This document shows, piece by piece, positions 42,633 to 50,811 of a stretch of 64,000 bases of DNA (position 1 is its first letter; every line of letters begins with the position of its first letter). Origin of the DNA: Chitinophagaceae bacterium (GTDB lineage: Bacteria; Bacteroidota; Bacteroidia; Chitinophagales; Chitinophagaceae); assembly GCA_019638595.1 (NCBI GenBank), contig JAHBTJ010000016.1, forward strand, positions 62,001 through 126,000, written 5' to 3'. A program made the translations under genes and the position numbers. The notes under the pieces were generated by a model that worked only from the letters and a program-made list of their open reading frames with translations, was not told where the DNA came from and searched no databases.

Positions 42633-45398
42633 CTACCTGAACCTCTCCCTGTATTCCTTCGGGCTTTCATGCACAAATTTTTTGAACGTGGTTGAAAAAT
42701 ACGAAGCGGTAGCAAATCCTGTGCGTGTGGCAATTTCCGCGATTGAAATATCTTCATTTTGCAGGTAATGCCTGGCACGCTGAATGCGCATAAGCAATAT
42801 ATGATCATTCACACTGGTGTCGAAAAGTATTTTCACTTTCCGGTAAAGCTGTACCCGGGATATATGCATTTCACGGCAGAGCTCATCCACTGAAAAATTT
42901 TCATTGGCAATGTTTTGTTCAATAACAGCATTTAAATGAGCGGCAAAAGAGCGGTCGGATCTTTTAGCGATTCCCCCGTTAATGCCGGAAGGTATTTCCG
43001 CCGAATAATGTTCTTTAAGCTTTGTCCTGTTCTCGAGCAGGCTGCTGATCGTTCCTTCCAGTATATCAACATTGAACGGCTTGGTAATATACGCATCAGC
43101 ATTGGCGTGAATGCCCTGCAATTTGTTTTCTTCCGTTGACCTGGCAGTCAGCAGTATCACCGGTATATGCCGGGTTCTTATATCATCCTTCAGCGATTTT
43201 GTCATTGCTATGCCATCCGTTTTCGGCATCATCACATCACTTACCACTACATCCGGCATTTCATCAAATATCTTCTGAATGCCTTCCGCGCCATCATGGG
43301 CTGTAATTACATTGTATTCAGCAGAGAGCCGTTGTGATAAAAAATCCCTGAGATCATTGTGGTCTTCCACTATTAAAACGGTTCCCTTTTCTTCGTTGCT
43401 TTTTACCGGTGTTTCATGGTCGGGCAGGGATGATAGCGGCTTTGCTGCGGGCGCATAATAATTTTCTATCCAGGCGCTTACCTGGCTGTTATACGTTTCT
43501 TTCCGGGGATGAATTTGTTCTTCATCAAAATGTGCATTCCCTGATTTCAGGCAAATCGTAAATATAGAGCCTTTATCCTTTTCACTCTGCACGGCTATAT
43601 TTCCTTTATGCAGCTCGATCAGTTCTTTTGAAAGCGCCAGTCCAAGCCCTGTACCCTTACTGCTGTCATAGCTTGCCTGGTAAAACATTTCAAATAAATG
43701 CCCCTGTTCTTCCGTGCCCATACCAATGCCTGAATCCTGCACTTTAATTACAGCGTCACCATTCACCGCATCTTTATGAATGGTTAAATGTATAAAGCCA
43801 TTATCGCCGGTAAACTTGAACGCGTTGGAAAGGATATTAAAAAATACTTTTTCAATTTTTTCGCAATCAATCCATACCGGCAGCGTTGTTTCTTTGGTAA
43901 AGATCCTGCAGTCAATATGATGTTGTTTGGCAAATACTGCGAACGCGTTAACGATCTCCTGTAAAAACTGCACCAGGTCGGTTTCCTGCAGCTCCAGCTT
44001 CATCTTATTCAGCTCCAGTTTCCTGAAATCCATCAACTGGTTTACCAGCAACAGCAGGCGGGTGGCATTCTTTTTCACAAGTGAAAACTGGTTGCGTGTG
44101 GTAACAGAAAGTTTGCCGCGTAAAGCTTCTTCTGTTGGCGCTAATATTAAGGTGAGCGGTGTTTTTAATTCATGCGAGATATTGGTAAAGAAATTCAGCT
44201 TTTCTTCATTTGCTTCACGCGCTTTGTCAGCCATTAAAACGATCTGCCGGCTTTGCTCCGATATTTCTTCATTTTGCTCGTGCAGCTTTTTATTTACTTT
44301 AATATTTTTACTCCGCGAATAAACGAGCAGGCCCGCCAGCATCAGCGATAACACCAGCGAGCTGACCAAAATGAATATCAGGTTGCGCTGCGTTTTAAAG
44401 GTTTTGGTTTGCTGCGCCAGCAAGTGCTGCTGGCGAACGATATCTTTTTGTTGCGCCGTTATTTTATTGGCCTGCTGCAATAACATGATGGCATTGGTGC
44501 TGTCTACCACTATGGTTTCCAGTATATTTCTCCTGGGTACATTTTCGTTGCGCAGCAATTTATAGGCAACGCGTATGGCTTCGCTGCCGCCTGTAGGGTA
44601 TAGTACGGATGCAAGCAAAGTACGGTTTTCCACCAGGCTCAAACCTGTAGCCGGCAAAGCGTCTACGCCCAATATTTTAATATGGCTGAGCCCGGCTTTT
44701 TTACATATAGCTGCCGCTGTTCTTGCCATCACATCATTGTGCGCAAAGATCAACTGCGTATTTTTTAATTCACCGGTAAATGCAGGGAGCTGGTTTTCCA
44801 CGCTGCCTTCAAGCCAGTCGCCACTGATCACTTTTTGAATACTTACGCCCGGAAATTTTTTGATCGCCTCGGCAAACCCTTTTTCTCTTTCCCTTGCAGG
44901 GGTTGAAGTTTGTAAGCCCGTTATCTCTATTATATTCCCTTTATTATTTAAATACCTTGCAGCATACACGCCCGCAAATTGGCCAACCTGGAAATTGTCT
45001 GCACCTATATAGCTGTTATACAGGTCAGAATTAATATTCCTGTCTACTATAACCACTTTTATTCCTTTATGGTAGGCTTCTTCAACTACAGGGGTTAGCG
45101 GTGCAGCCTCGTAAGGGCAAACGATCAGCAGGTCAATACCCTGCTGCATCAGCTCCTTTATTTGCGCTACCTGTTTTTCACTATTATAGTCGGCCTGCCT
45201 GTAAATGGCTTCAATGTCAGGGTAAAATACAAGCTCGCGATAAAGCTCTTCCTTCATATCCTGCCTCCATTCATCTCCTTCACCCAATTGCGATATGCCG
45301 ATCCTGTACTTGCGGGAAGCTTGCGTATTGCACGAAAGCTGGCATATTATGGCAATACCCATCAAGATATAAATGGCGGCACTCGTTATTTTTCGCAT
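42633..45398 (-). CDS. Hybrid two-component system regulator with periplasmic sugar-binding sensor (fructose-sensor type)
   Basis: About 921 residues from ATG 45398 (a GTG at 45425 is also in frame). Order from the ATG: signal or membrane anchor (1-23), LacI/ribose-type periplasmic binding domain (about 30-310), membrane helix (about 340-362), HisKA with H409 in FFTNISHELKTPL, ATPase domain (515-625, KVQDSGIGMG and GTGLGLALS), receiver with D721 in VVVSDVMMP, and an AraC HTH at the C-terminus. Hybrids with this sensor class, as in the Bacteroides fructose sensor BT1754, control fructan loci, which fits the GH32/fructokinase genes 3-14 kb away. The 63-nt cassette repeat lies about 100 nt upstream of its start. 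Confidence 0.92.
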   Translation of the reverse strand: MRKITSAAIYILMGIAIICQLSCNTQASRKYRIGISQLGEGDEWRQDMKEELYRELVFYPDIEAIYRQADYNSEKQVAQIKELMQQGIDLLIVCPYEAAPLTPVVEEAYHKGIKVVIVDRNINSDLYNSYIGADNFQVGQFAGVYAARYLNNKGNIIEITGLQTSTPAREREKGFAEAIKKFPGVSIQKVISGDWLEGSVENQLPAFTGELKNTQLIFAHNDVMARTAAAICKKAGLSHIKILGVDALPATGLSLVENRTLLASVLYPTGGSEAIRVAYKLLRNENVPRRNILETIVVDSTNAIMLLQQANKITAQQKDIVRQQHLLAQQTKTFKTQRNLIFILVSSLVLSLMLAGLLVYSRSKNIKVNKKLHEQNEEISEQSRQIVLMADKAREANEEKLNFFTNISHELKTPLTLILAPTEEALRGKLSVTTRNQFSLVKKNATRLLLLVNQLMDFRKLELNKMKLELQETDLVQFLQEIVNAFAVFAKQHHIDCRIFTKETTLPVWIDCEKIEKVFFNILSNAFKFTGDNGFIHLTIHKDAVNGDAVIKVQDSGIGMGTEEQGHLFEMFYQASYDSSKGTGLGLALSKELIELHKGNIAVQSEKDKGSIFTICLKSGNAHFDEEQIHPRKETYNSQVSAWIENYYAPAAKPLSSLPDHETPVKSNEEKGTVLIVEDHNDLRDFLSQRLSAEYNVITAHDGAEGIQKIFDEMPDVVVSDVMMPKTDGIAMTKSLKDDIRTRHIPVILLTARSTEENKLQGIHANADAYITKPFNVDILEGTISSLLENRTKLKEHYSAEIPSGINGGIAKRSDRSFAAHLNAVIEQNIANENFSVDELCREMHISRVQLYRKVKILFDTSVNDHILLMRIQRARHYLQNEDISIAEIATRTGFATASYFSTTFKKFVHESPKEYRERFR

Positions 45399-45498
45399 AC
45401 ACGAAGATGAAAATTTGTCGGGCACGTCTTCCGGTTGGGCTTGGCGATGTGGCGGTTCCGAAATTTCGGAACGTGATTCGTCAGCCCCGTAACCGATG

Positions 45499-45561
45499 CT
45501 AAATTTATAAATAAAAGTTCATTGTTTATTCGATTGCCCGGTGTTATTCGTCGGCTGGAAC
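45499..45561 (-). repeat. 63-nt dispersed repeat, copy 3
   Basis: On the minus strand it begins GTTCCAGCCGACGAAT and ends CTTTTATTTATAAATTTAG. It matches the copy at 6298-6360 in about 54 of 63 positions without gaps. Its AT-rich end points to the HTCS start (45398), so it may carry the present promoter of that gene. Confidence 0.65.
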
Positions 45562-45625
45562 TAAAACCGAATAGCCAAAGGACGAGTATATATTCGTAGC
45601 CCCGCCGTATTGCCAAAACGCCTGT
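45562..45625 (-). repeat. Left part of attC-like element K, broken by the group II intron
   Basis: Read on the minus strand, TTTGGCAATACGGCGGGGCT then ACGAATATATAC resembles the left arm of element F (TTAGGCAATATGGCAGGGCA then ACGAATATATGC). The resemblance stops exactly where the intron begins on the plus strand. The opening core that should precede it is missing, replaced by intron sequence. Confidence 0.5.
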
Positions 45626-46300
45626 GTGTGCCCTGAATGGTGAATATAGTTCTTTTAAATAAGAAGCCAGAGAGTGTAAGCCTCTTATGTGCGGAAGTAA
45701 CGCTCCAAAACATTAGCAAGTGGCAAGGGTGATAGCAGCGATGCTAAATCTGAAGTAAGCCAGCCTGCAAAAGATTGCCCTGCCGCATAGGAACTGCATA
45801 AGAGGCATGTAACCATGGATGAGCAGGCACATCAGTGCGAAGTCCGAACAGAACTTTAAAATGGTTATATGTAGATGCAGCAGGCGTAATCAGAAGGTTA
45901 TTCATCTTACCCGGGGGAGGTCTCTTGATTTGTTTAAGTCAAAGACAAGTCAGCAGAGGTCATAGTAGTTACGGATACGAGCCATCATAAAAAGAGGGAA
46001 GCCTCACTAAGTAACGAAGGACTGAACATTAAGTTGCTTTCAATGCTGTGAAGAGTGCATAACAGCTTACAACAAAGGAGGGCAGGAAAAAAAAGTAATA
46101 AGAGATGATTGAACAGGTACTCAATCGGGGAAACATGCATCTCGCATTCAAACAGGTACTGCGTAACAAAGATTCAGCAGGAGTGGATGGTATGCAGGTA
46201 AGCAAGCTAAAGGGTTATATTGATAGCAATATAACATCAGTAGCAATGAACATCCTCCAGGGAAGCTACCATCCACAACCCATCTTAGGGGTAACCATCC
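45626..46300 (+). mobile_element. Group II intron, 5' ribozyme part and start of maturase (3' end deleted)
   Basis: The element starts with GTGTGCCCTGAATGG, a GUGYG-type 5' end. About 480 nt of structured RNA follow, including GGGGGAGGTCTCTTGATTTG, GTCAGCAGAGGTCATAGTAG, and GAAGCCTCACTAAGTAACG, sequences I know from domains I-IV of bacterial group II introns that encode LtrA-type proteins. The maturase frame opens at 46105. Domains V and VI are absent, because the intron is cut about 195 nt into the ORF and joined to a Crp/Fnr gene. The ribozyme cannot be active as it stands. Confidence 0.8.
46105..46300 (+). pseudogene. ltrA: Group II intron reverse transcriptase/maturase, N-terminal fragment
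   Basis: The first 65 residues (MIEQVLNRGNMHLAFKQVLR, NKDSAGVDGMQVSKLKGYI, then QGSYHPQPILGVTIP) match the N-terminus of LtrA-type intron proteins, the part before and including RT motif 0. The usual continuation KSNGKTRLLGIP is missing. The frame runs on by chance to 46422 through antisense of the next gene. Reverse transcriptase motifs 1-7, maturase and DNA-binding domains are lost, so the fragment is inactive. Confidence 0.85.
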
Positions 46301-46568
46301 CCCACGAGCAATGGAAAGCCTGTGGGTCTGTTATCCACCAATCTTCCAATCCAAATTGTATGATATGCTCTTTTCCTTCGGGATTGGTGTGCGAAGATTT
46401 CATCAGCCCTTTTACCACATAAAAATCGTAGGACACATAATCGCCTTCGTGAACAATGATTTGATGTTTCCTAAAATTCCTTTCTGTGAAGTGCGATAAC
46501 ACCAATTCAAATTCATCATTTGTCAGTGGCACAATTTTTTCTATTTGCTGTCTTAATGCTATGCCCAT
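46300..46568 (-). pseudogene. Crp/Fnr-family regulator, N-terminal fragment
   Basis: From ATG 46568 the frame reads MGIALRQQIEKIVPLTNDEF, then HFTERNFRKHQIIVHEGDYV, then FYVVKGLMKSSHTNPEGKEH and IIQFGLEDWWITDP. This is the cyclic-nucleotide-binding beta-roll of Crp/Fnr regulators of Bacteroidota type. After about residue 85 the frame passes into antisense of the intron maturase and ends in junk at 46266. The rest of the beta-roll, the dimer helix and the C-terminal HTH are deleted, so it cannot bind DNA. Confidence 0.8.
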
Positions 46569-46606
46569 TATTGCATTGTTTTATTATTCCGTAGTTGTTT
46601 TCAACC

Positions 46607-47680
46607 TTACTCTCTATCTCTCAAAATATAAACCGTACCTTTACCTTTACCAATCATTGTAAGCACTTGTTCATCTCGTAAGTATTGCAAATCTTTCTTC
46701 AAAGTGCTTAGCTGTATTTCGGGAAATTGCTTTGCTAAATCGCTTACCTTAACAGGCTGATTGTTGGCAATGAAATCTTTGATTTGCTTTTGTCTGTCGT
46801 TGAGATAACCGCCTTTTGATTTAAACACGTCATATTTTTGTTCCAATTTTTCGGTCAATGTTTTCAGGCTTTCCAAGAAGAAAATCAACCATAAATCTAT
46901 TCGTTCTTGCTCTGTTCCTCGATTTTTCTGTCCGTTCATCAAGACTTCGTAATAGGCTTTTTTATTTTGCTCGATATGATTTTCAAATGAAATATATTGA
47001 ATGAAAGCATAATCATTTTGCAATAAACAAAGTGTTGTAAGTAATCGGGATAATCTTCCGTTTCCGTCTTGAAATGGGTGTATGCTCAAAAAATCATAAA
47101 TGAAACTACCGATTACGATTAACTGATGTATGCTTTTTTCTTCTAATTGTGTGTTTGTCCATTCAACCAATTCTTGCATTTCGCCTGCAACCAATGCAGG
47201 TTCGGTAGTGGCAAAAATGGTGCGTTGCCCGCCTGTTGGGTAAGTTGCAACTACTTTATTTGAAAGGTGTTTGTAGCCGCCCCTGTGCCGTTCGTCTTTA
47301 CTGCTGTATTTCAAAAGCATTTGATGCAGTTGTTTGATGTAACTTTCGGAAAGGCGTATGTCGGTGTAATGGTCGTAAATGAGTTCCAACACTTCGTAAT
47401 ACCCGATTACTTCCTGTTCATCACGAGTTTTGAGTTTGGTAATTTTGATGTCTTTCAACAATTCCTGTACTTCTTGGTCGGTAAGTGTAGCTCCTTCAAT
47501 TCTTGTAGATGAACCGATACTTTCAATAGTGGCAATTTTCCGTAATTCCTTCAAATAGCGATTTTCTTTGTTTGCAACGATGTTCCACTTGCCCTTAAAT
47601 CCGTCAATGTAGCCGATGAGTTGCAATACTTGTTGGTTGGTAGCAAAATCAAAATTGAGTTTCTGAATAAATATATCCAT
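46607..47680 (-). CDS. Fic-domain AMP-transferase family protein with winged HTH
   Basis: A 357-residue Fic protein. The catalytic motif HPFQDGNGRLSR is at residues 201-212. The N-terminal inhibitory helix motif SSTRIEG (E62) marks a class II self-inhibited Fic. The last 70 residues form a winged helix (RQKQIKDFIANNQPVKVSDL, LSTLKKDLQYLRDEQVLTMI). Such proteins transfer AMP to target proteins; the family with wHTH is often autoregulated. Repeats of GATAAAATA type lie over and upstream of the start. It is a cargo gene of the inserted cassette DNA. ATG 47680 overlaps one of these repeats. Confidence 0.93.
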   Translation of the reverse strand: MDIFIQKLNFDFATNQQVLQLIGYIDGFKGKWNIVANKENRYLKELRKIATIESIGSSTRIEGATLTDQEVQELLKDIKITKLKTRDEQEVIGYYEVLELIYDHYTDIRLSESYIKQLHQMLLKYSSKDERHRGGYKHLSNKVVATYPTGGQRTIFATTEPALVAGEMQELVEWTNTQLEEKSIHQLIVIGSFIYDFLSIHPFQDGNGRLSRLLTTLCLLQNDYAFIQYISFENHIEQNKKAYYEVLMNGQKNRGTEQERIDLWLIFFLESLKTLTEKLEQKYDVFKSKGGYLNDRQKQIKDFIANNQPVKVSDLAKQFPEIQLSTLKKDLQYLRDEQVLTMIGKGKGTVYILRDRE

Positions 47681-47760
47681 ATTTTATCTGTATTTTATCC
47701 GAAAAAAGATTTGACAAATATACAAAATATCCGTTTTGTATCCATATTTTATCCAAAAAA
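47676..47760 (-). promoter_or_regulatory. Fic promoter with repeated operator
   Basis: On the plus strand TCCATATTTTATC occurs at 47676-47688 and again at 47741-47753, and the related GTATTTTATCCGAAAAAA at 47690-47707 resembles the second copy with its flank ATCCAAAAAA. On the minus strand a full -7 box TATATTTG (47715-47722) sits between the copies. One copy covers the start codon and one lies upstream of the promoter, a good layout for repression by the Fic protein's own wHTH. Confidence 0.5.
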
Positions 47761-47837
47761 TGTTTTGGGTGGTGGGTGGGCTTGGCTCTTTTGAGTTTGC
47801 GAAGCGTTGGCTTTGTGTGTCGGGGCAAACCCAAATG

Positions 47838-47953
47838 TGCCAATGGCGTGGGTTAAAAATTTTTCCTGTGCGGTGGGCTGGAACTGAAGCCTGGATTTGC
47901 TGCTGCTAACAACGTCCAACCACATTTGCAGCAAGTAACCCCATGTTAGTGGC
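47838..47953 (-). repeat. attC-like element J (minus strand)
   Basis: Read on the minus strand it opens CTGCCACTAACATGGGGTTA, which aligns with element D (CTGCCACCAACATGGCGGTT). It continues with GCAAATGTGGTTGGACGTTG, like GCGCAAGTGGGGCTGGACATTG of D, then loops and returns with AACCCACGCCATTGGC. It lies directly after the protease fragment and before the Fic gene, in the same orientation as both. Confidence 0.5.
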
Positions 47954-47971
47954 AGTTTTGACGTAATTATA

Positions 47972-48202
47972 TCAATGTAATTGGGTTATTAGAGCCGTAA
48001 TTGCCTCTTTTTTCCAAATAATTCCTTTTCCATCTTCTGTATTGGCGCCAACAATACCAACAAGTGTGGGTAATTTAGATTTATCCTTCCAAGTAAAAAC
48101 TGGTGAACCAGATGTTCCTTTCATTGTTGGTTTGTCAATTAGAAAAACTGGAATTGAGCCTAAGCCTGGATAATTATACCCTGTGCTTGACAACATTGGC
48201 AA
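47972..48202 (-). pseudogene. Trypsin-like serine protease, C-terminal fragment
   Basis: About 76 residues with the catalytic-serine block MKGTSGSPVF and the following VGIVGANTEDGKGIIWKKEA, as in the second barrel of trypsin-like or Bacteroidota S1-fold peptidases. The part with His and Asp of the triad is missing. Upstream, the frame runs into a palindromic short repeat (CCTGCCTACCGTCAGGCAGG, 48216-48235), so the gene was cut there. It is followed, on the same strand, by element J. Confidence 0.65.
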
Positions 48203-48522
48203 CGCTCCCTGCCTACCGTCAGGCAGGCATTCATCTGCATATCGCTATTCAGCAGATCCGGCAACTGCCTTCACAAAACTCATCCTGCATGAAATATACG
48301 CTGTAAACATGGTATTATTTTAAAAGAAACCGGTACAAATTTTAAAATTATTTATGGTATACATCATGGTCGCGATCTGATAAGTTGTTGAGTATCAAAA
48401 AAATAATTCTGATATTACTAAAATCCGTATTTAAAATGAATTGATACAATATTGAATGGCTAAGGGGTTCTTCGCATAATACATTTGGTTCATCAATCAC
48501 GATTGACCAAACGATTCCTGTC
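48203..48522. promoter_or_regulatory. Insertion edge and promoter of the fructan operon
   Basis: At the left the palindrome CCTGCCTACCGTCAGGCAGG (48216-48235) marks the edge of the inserted segment. After about 200 AT-rich bases there is TACATTTG (48480-48487), a full match to the TAnnTTTG -7 box, 36 nt before the MFS start; transcription would begin near 48494. The AT-rich stretch before it is the likely binding zone of the HTCS. No gene in this stretch. Confidence 0.5.
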
Positions 48523-49851
48523 ATGAAGAAACCTCTACTGTTCTGGAGCATTGTTGTCGCCCTGGGCGGCTTTCTCTTCGGCTTTGATACCGCGGTTATT
48601 TCCGGCGCGGAAAAATCCATTCAGTCTTACTGGCAGCTTTCTTCTTTTCAGCATGGGCTTACCATGTCTGTTGCGCTACTGGGCACGGTAATAGGCGCCG
48701 CGCTGGGCAGCTTACCTTCCGATAAGCTTGGAAGAAAGAAAACACTTGTTATTATAGCGATTCTTTTCCTGGTATCATCTGCGGCTACCGCCCTGGCTAC
48801 CAACTGGGCGATGTTTTTATTGTTCCGCTTTATCGGTGGTTTGGGTGTAGGCGCATCTTCTGTTACAGCGCCCATTTATATATCAGAAATATCGTCTGCC
48901 AAAAACCGTGGACGACTGGTGGCGCTTTTCCAGTTTAATGTGGTAACGGGTATACTCATATCGTATTTATCCAACTATATTATTGGCGTTGCCGGCGGCG
49001 ATCATTCCTGGCGGCTGATGCTCGGCATTATGGTGATCCCCTCATTGCTTTTCCTGGTATTGTTAAGATTTGTGCCCGAAAGCCCGCGCTGGCTGATACT
49101 GCACCATAAAAATATGGAAGATGCGAAAAACACCTTACGCATTATTGATCCTGAAAAGTATGAAGCTGAAATTGCCTCCATTATTAAAACCAATGAAGAA
49201 AATAAGCATAAGCAGCAGGAAAAATTGTTTTCGTCAAAATACAGGTTACCTATTTTTCTTGCAGTGGTATTTGCCATATTCAACCAGGTGTCGGGCATTA
49301 ACGCCATTATATATTATGCCCCGCGCATTTTTGAATCTTCCGGCCTCGCTACAGACTCATCACTGCTGTCAAGCGTGGCTATAGGATCAGTAAATCTTTT
49401 GTTCACTTTACTGGCAATAAGCTTAATTGATAAGTTCGGCAGGCGTAAGCTGATGCTCACCGGAACTATCGGGCTGATCGTTACACTTGGTATTGTGGCT
49501 TACCTGTTCATGCATCCCTCATCAAACCCTTCTGCTATTGTTGTTTTACTGCTGGCGTATATAGCGTTCTTCGCTATGTCGCAGGGCGCATGTATATGGG
49601 TATTTATTTCTGAAATTTTTCCAAATACAGTAAGGGCCAAAGGACAAACACTCGGCAGCCTCACCCATTGGGTGATGGCCGCTGTTATCACGTTCGTTTT
49701 TCCCGTGATCAGCGAGAACCTCGGCGAAGGCATTATCTTCTTTTTCTTTTGCTGCATGATGATACTGCAGTTAGGTTTCGTAATAAAATATATGCCGGAA
49801 ACCAAAGGTAAGTCGCTCGAAGAGCTGGAAGCCAATCTTGTTGTACACTAA
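48523..49851 (+). CDS. MFS sugar porter, probable fructose transporter
   Basis: A 442-residue inner-membrane protein with 12 hydrophobic helices and the marks of the sugar-porter family: GGFLFGFDTAVISG in helix 1, DKLGRKK between helices 2 and 3, RFIGGLGVGASSVTAPIYIS, VPESPRWL, INAIIYYAPRIFE, and PETKGKSLEELE after helix 12. It should import a free monosaccharide by proton symport. Fructokinase 10 nt downstream and GH32 genes behind make fructose the likely substrate, as for the transporter of the Bacteroides levan locus. First gene of the operon. Confidence 0.9.
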   Translation: MKKPLLFWSIVVALGGFLFGFDTAVISGAEKSIQSYWQLSSFQHGLTMSVALLGTVIGAALGSLPSDKLGRKKTLVIIAILFLVSSAATALATNWAMFLLFRFIGGLGVGASSVTAPIYISEISSAKNRGRLVALFQFNVVTGILISYLSNYIIGVAGGDHSWRLMLGIMVIPSLLFLVLLRFVPESPRWLILHHKNMEDAKNTLRIIDPEKYEAEIASIIKTNEENKHKQQEKLFSSKYRLPIFLAVVFAIFNQVSGINAIIYYAPRIFESSGLATDSSLLSSVAIGSVNLLFTLLAISLIDKFGRRKLMLTGTIGLIVTLGIVAYLFMHPSSNPSAIVVLLLAYIAFFAMSQGACIWVFISEIFPNTVRAKGQTLGSLTHWVMAAVITFVFPVISENLGEGIIFFFFCCMMILQLGFVIKYMPETKGKSLEELEANLVVH

Positions 49852-49861
49852 AAAACTGCTT

Positions 49862-50761
49862 ATGCATTTTACCTGTGTTTGTTTTGGAGAAGTATTATTT
49901 GACGTATTGCCGCATGAAATAAAAGCCGGCGGCGCGCCAATGAACGTAGCGTACCATCTCACTACGCTGGGACATGCCACCACGCTTATTTCCAGGGTAG
50001 GAAATGATGCACACGGCAGGGAGCTGACAGCGATCCTGGAAGAAAAAAAAGTAAACCTGGATTATGTGCAGGTGGATGAAACGCATCCCACCGGTATGGT
50101 AATGGCCATTCCTGATGCGGCAGGCGATATGAAGTATGATATAAAGCAGGGCGCTGCCTGGGATTTTATCAGCCTGGAACCACAACATGAAGTATTGATC
50201 CGCAACGCCTCTTATTTTATTTTCGGCAGTCTTATAACAAGGAATAGCGTTTCCCGTAATACATTGTTCAGCCTGATGGATATACCGGTAACGCGTGTGT
50301 TTGATATCAACCTTCGCCCTCCTTTTATTGATCAGAAAATCCTGGAATACCAGTTCAGCAAAGCGGATGTTTTAAAAATGAACGAGGAAGAGCTTGATGT
50401 AATTACCGGCTGGTATGTGCAATTTAAGGCCATTGAAGATAAGGTCAGGTTCTTACAAAACCGCTTCCAGATCCCTGAAATAATCATTACCCGTGGCGCG
50501 GAAGGCGCTGTCATCAACAGCCAGGATAGCTTTTATTATCACAGCGGCTACAAAGTTCGTGTAGCCGATACCGTTGGCAGCGGCGACAGCTTTGTGGCAG
50601 GTTACCTGTCGGGTGTTATCAATCATAAAACACCGGAAGAAAGACTGCATTTCGCCTGTGCGCTTGGCGCTTACGTGGCTACGCAAACCGGCGGCTGCCC
50701 GGCCTATACTCCCGGGGAAATAGCTGCCTTCATGCAATCCGGCAAAGCAATTATTAACTGA
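49862..50761 (+). CDS. PfkB-family carbohydrate kinase, probable fructokinase
   Basis: About 299 residues from ATG 49862, which lies 10 nt after the MFS stop; an upstream frame start at 49838 overlaps that gene. PfkB features: N-terminal FGEVLFDVLPHEIKAGGAPM with GGxPxN-type sugar-binding loop, FDINLRPPF in the middle, and the C-terminal signature ADTVGSGDSFVAGYL with catalytic D242. The kinase phosphorylates fructose taken up by the MFS protein to fructose 6-phosphate. Cytoplasmic. Its place between the transporter and SusC strongly supports a fructan locus. Confidence 0.9.
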   Translation: MHFTCVCFGEVLFDVLPHEIKAGGAPMNVAYHLTTLGHATTLISRVGNDAHGRELTAILEEKKVNLDYVQVDETHPTGMVMAIPDAAGDMKYDIKQGAAWDFISLEPQHEVLIRNASYFIFGSLITRNSVSRNTLFSLMDIPVTRVFDINLRPPFIDQKILEYQFSKADVLKMNEEELDVITGWYVQFKAIEDKVRFLQNRFQIPEIIITRGAEGAVINSQDSFYYHSGYKVRVADTVGSGDSFVAGYLSGVINHKTPEERLHFACALGAYVATQTGGCPAYTPGEIAAFMQSGKAIIN

Positions 50762-50811
50762 GCATAAACCAACTATTGTATCACATCAATCAAAACTAAA
50801 ATGATAGAAGT

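Noticed and set aside
45386-45616. A 76-codon minus-strand frame upstream of the HTCS gene
   Set aside because: It covers the 63-nt repeat and the interrupted attC-like element and overlaps the HTCS start; composition is not protein-like.
46300-46422. C-terminal 40 codons of the maturase frame as a novel domain
   Set aside because: They are the antisense of the Crp/Fnr fragment, read through by chance after a deletion junction.
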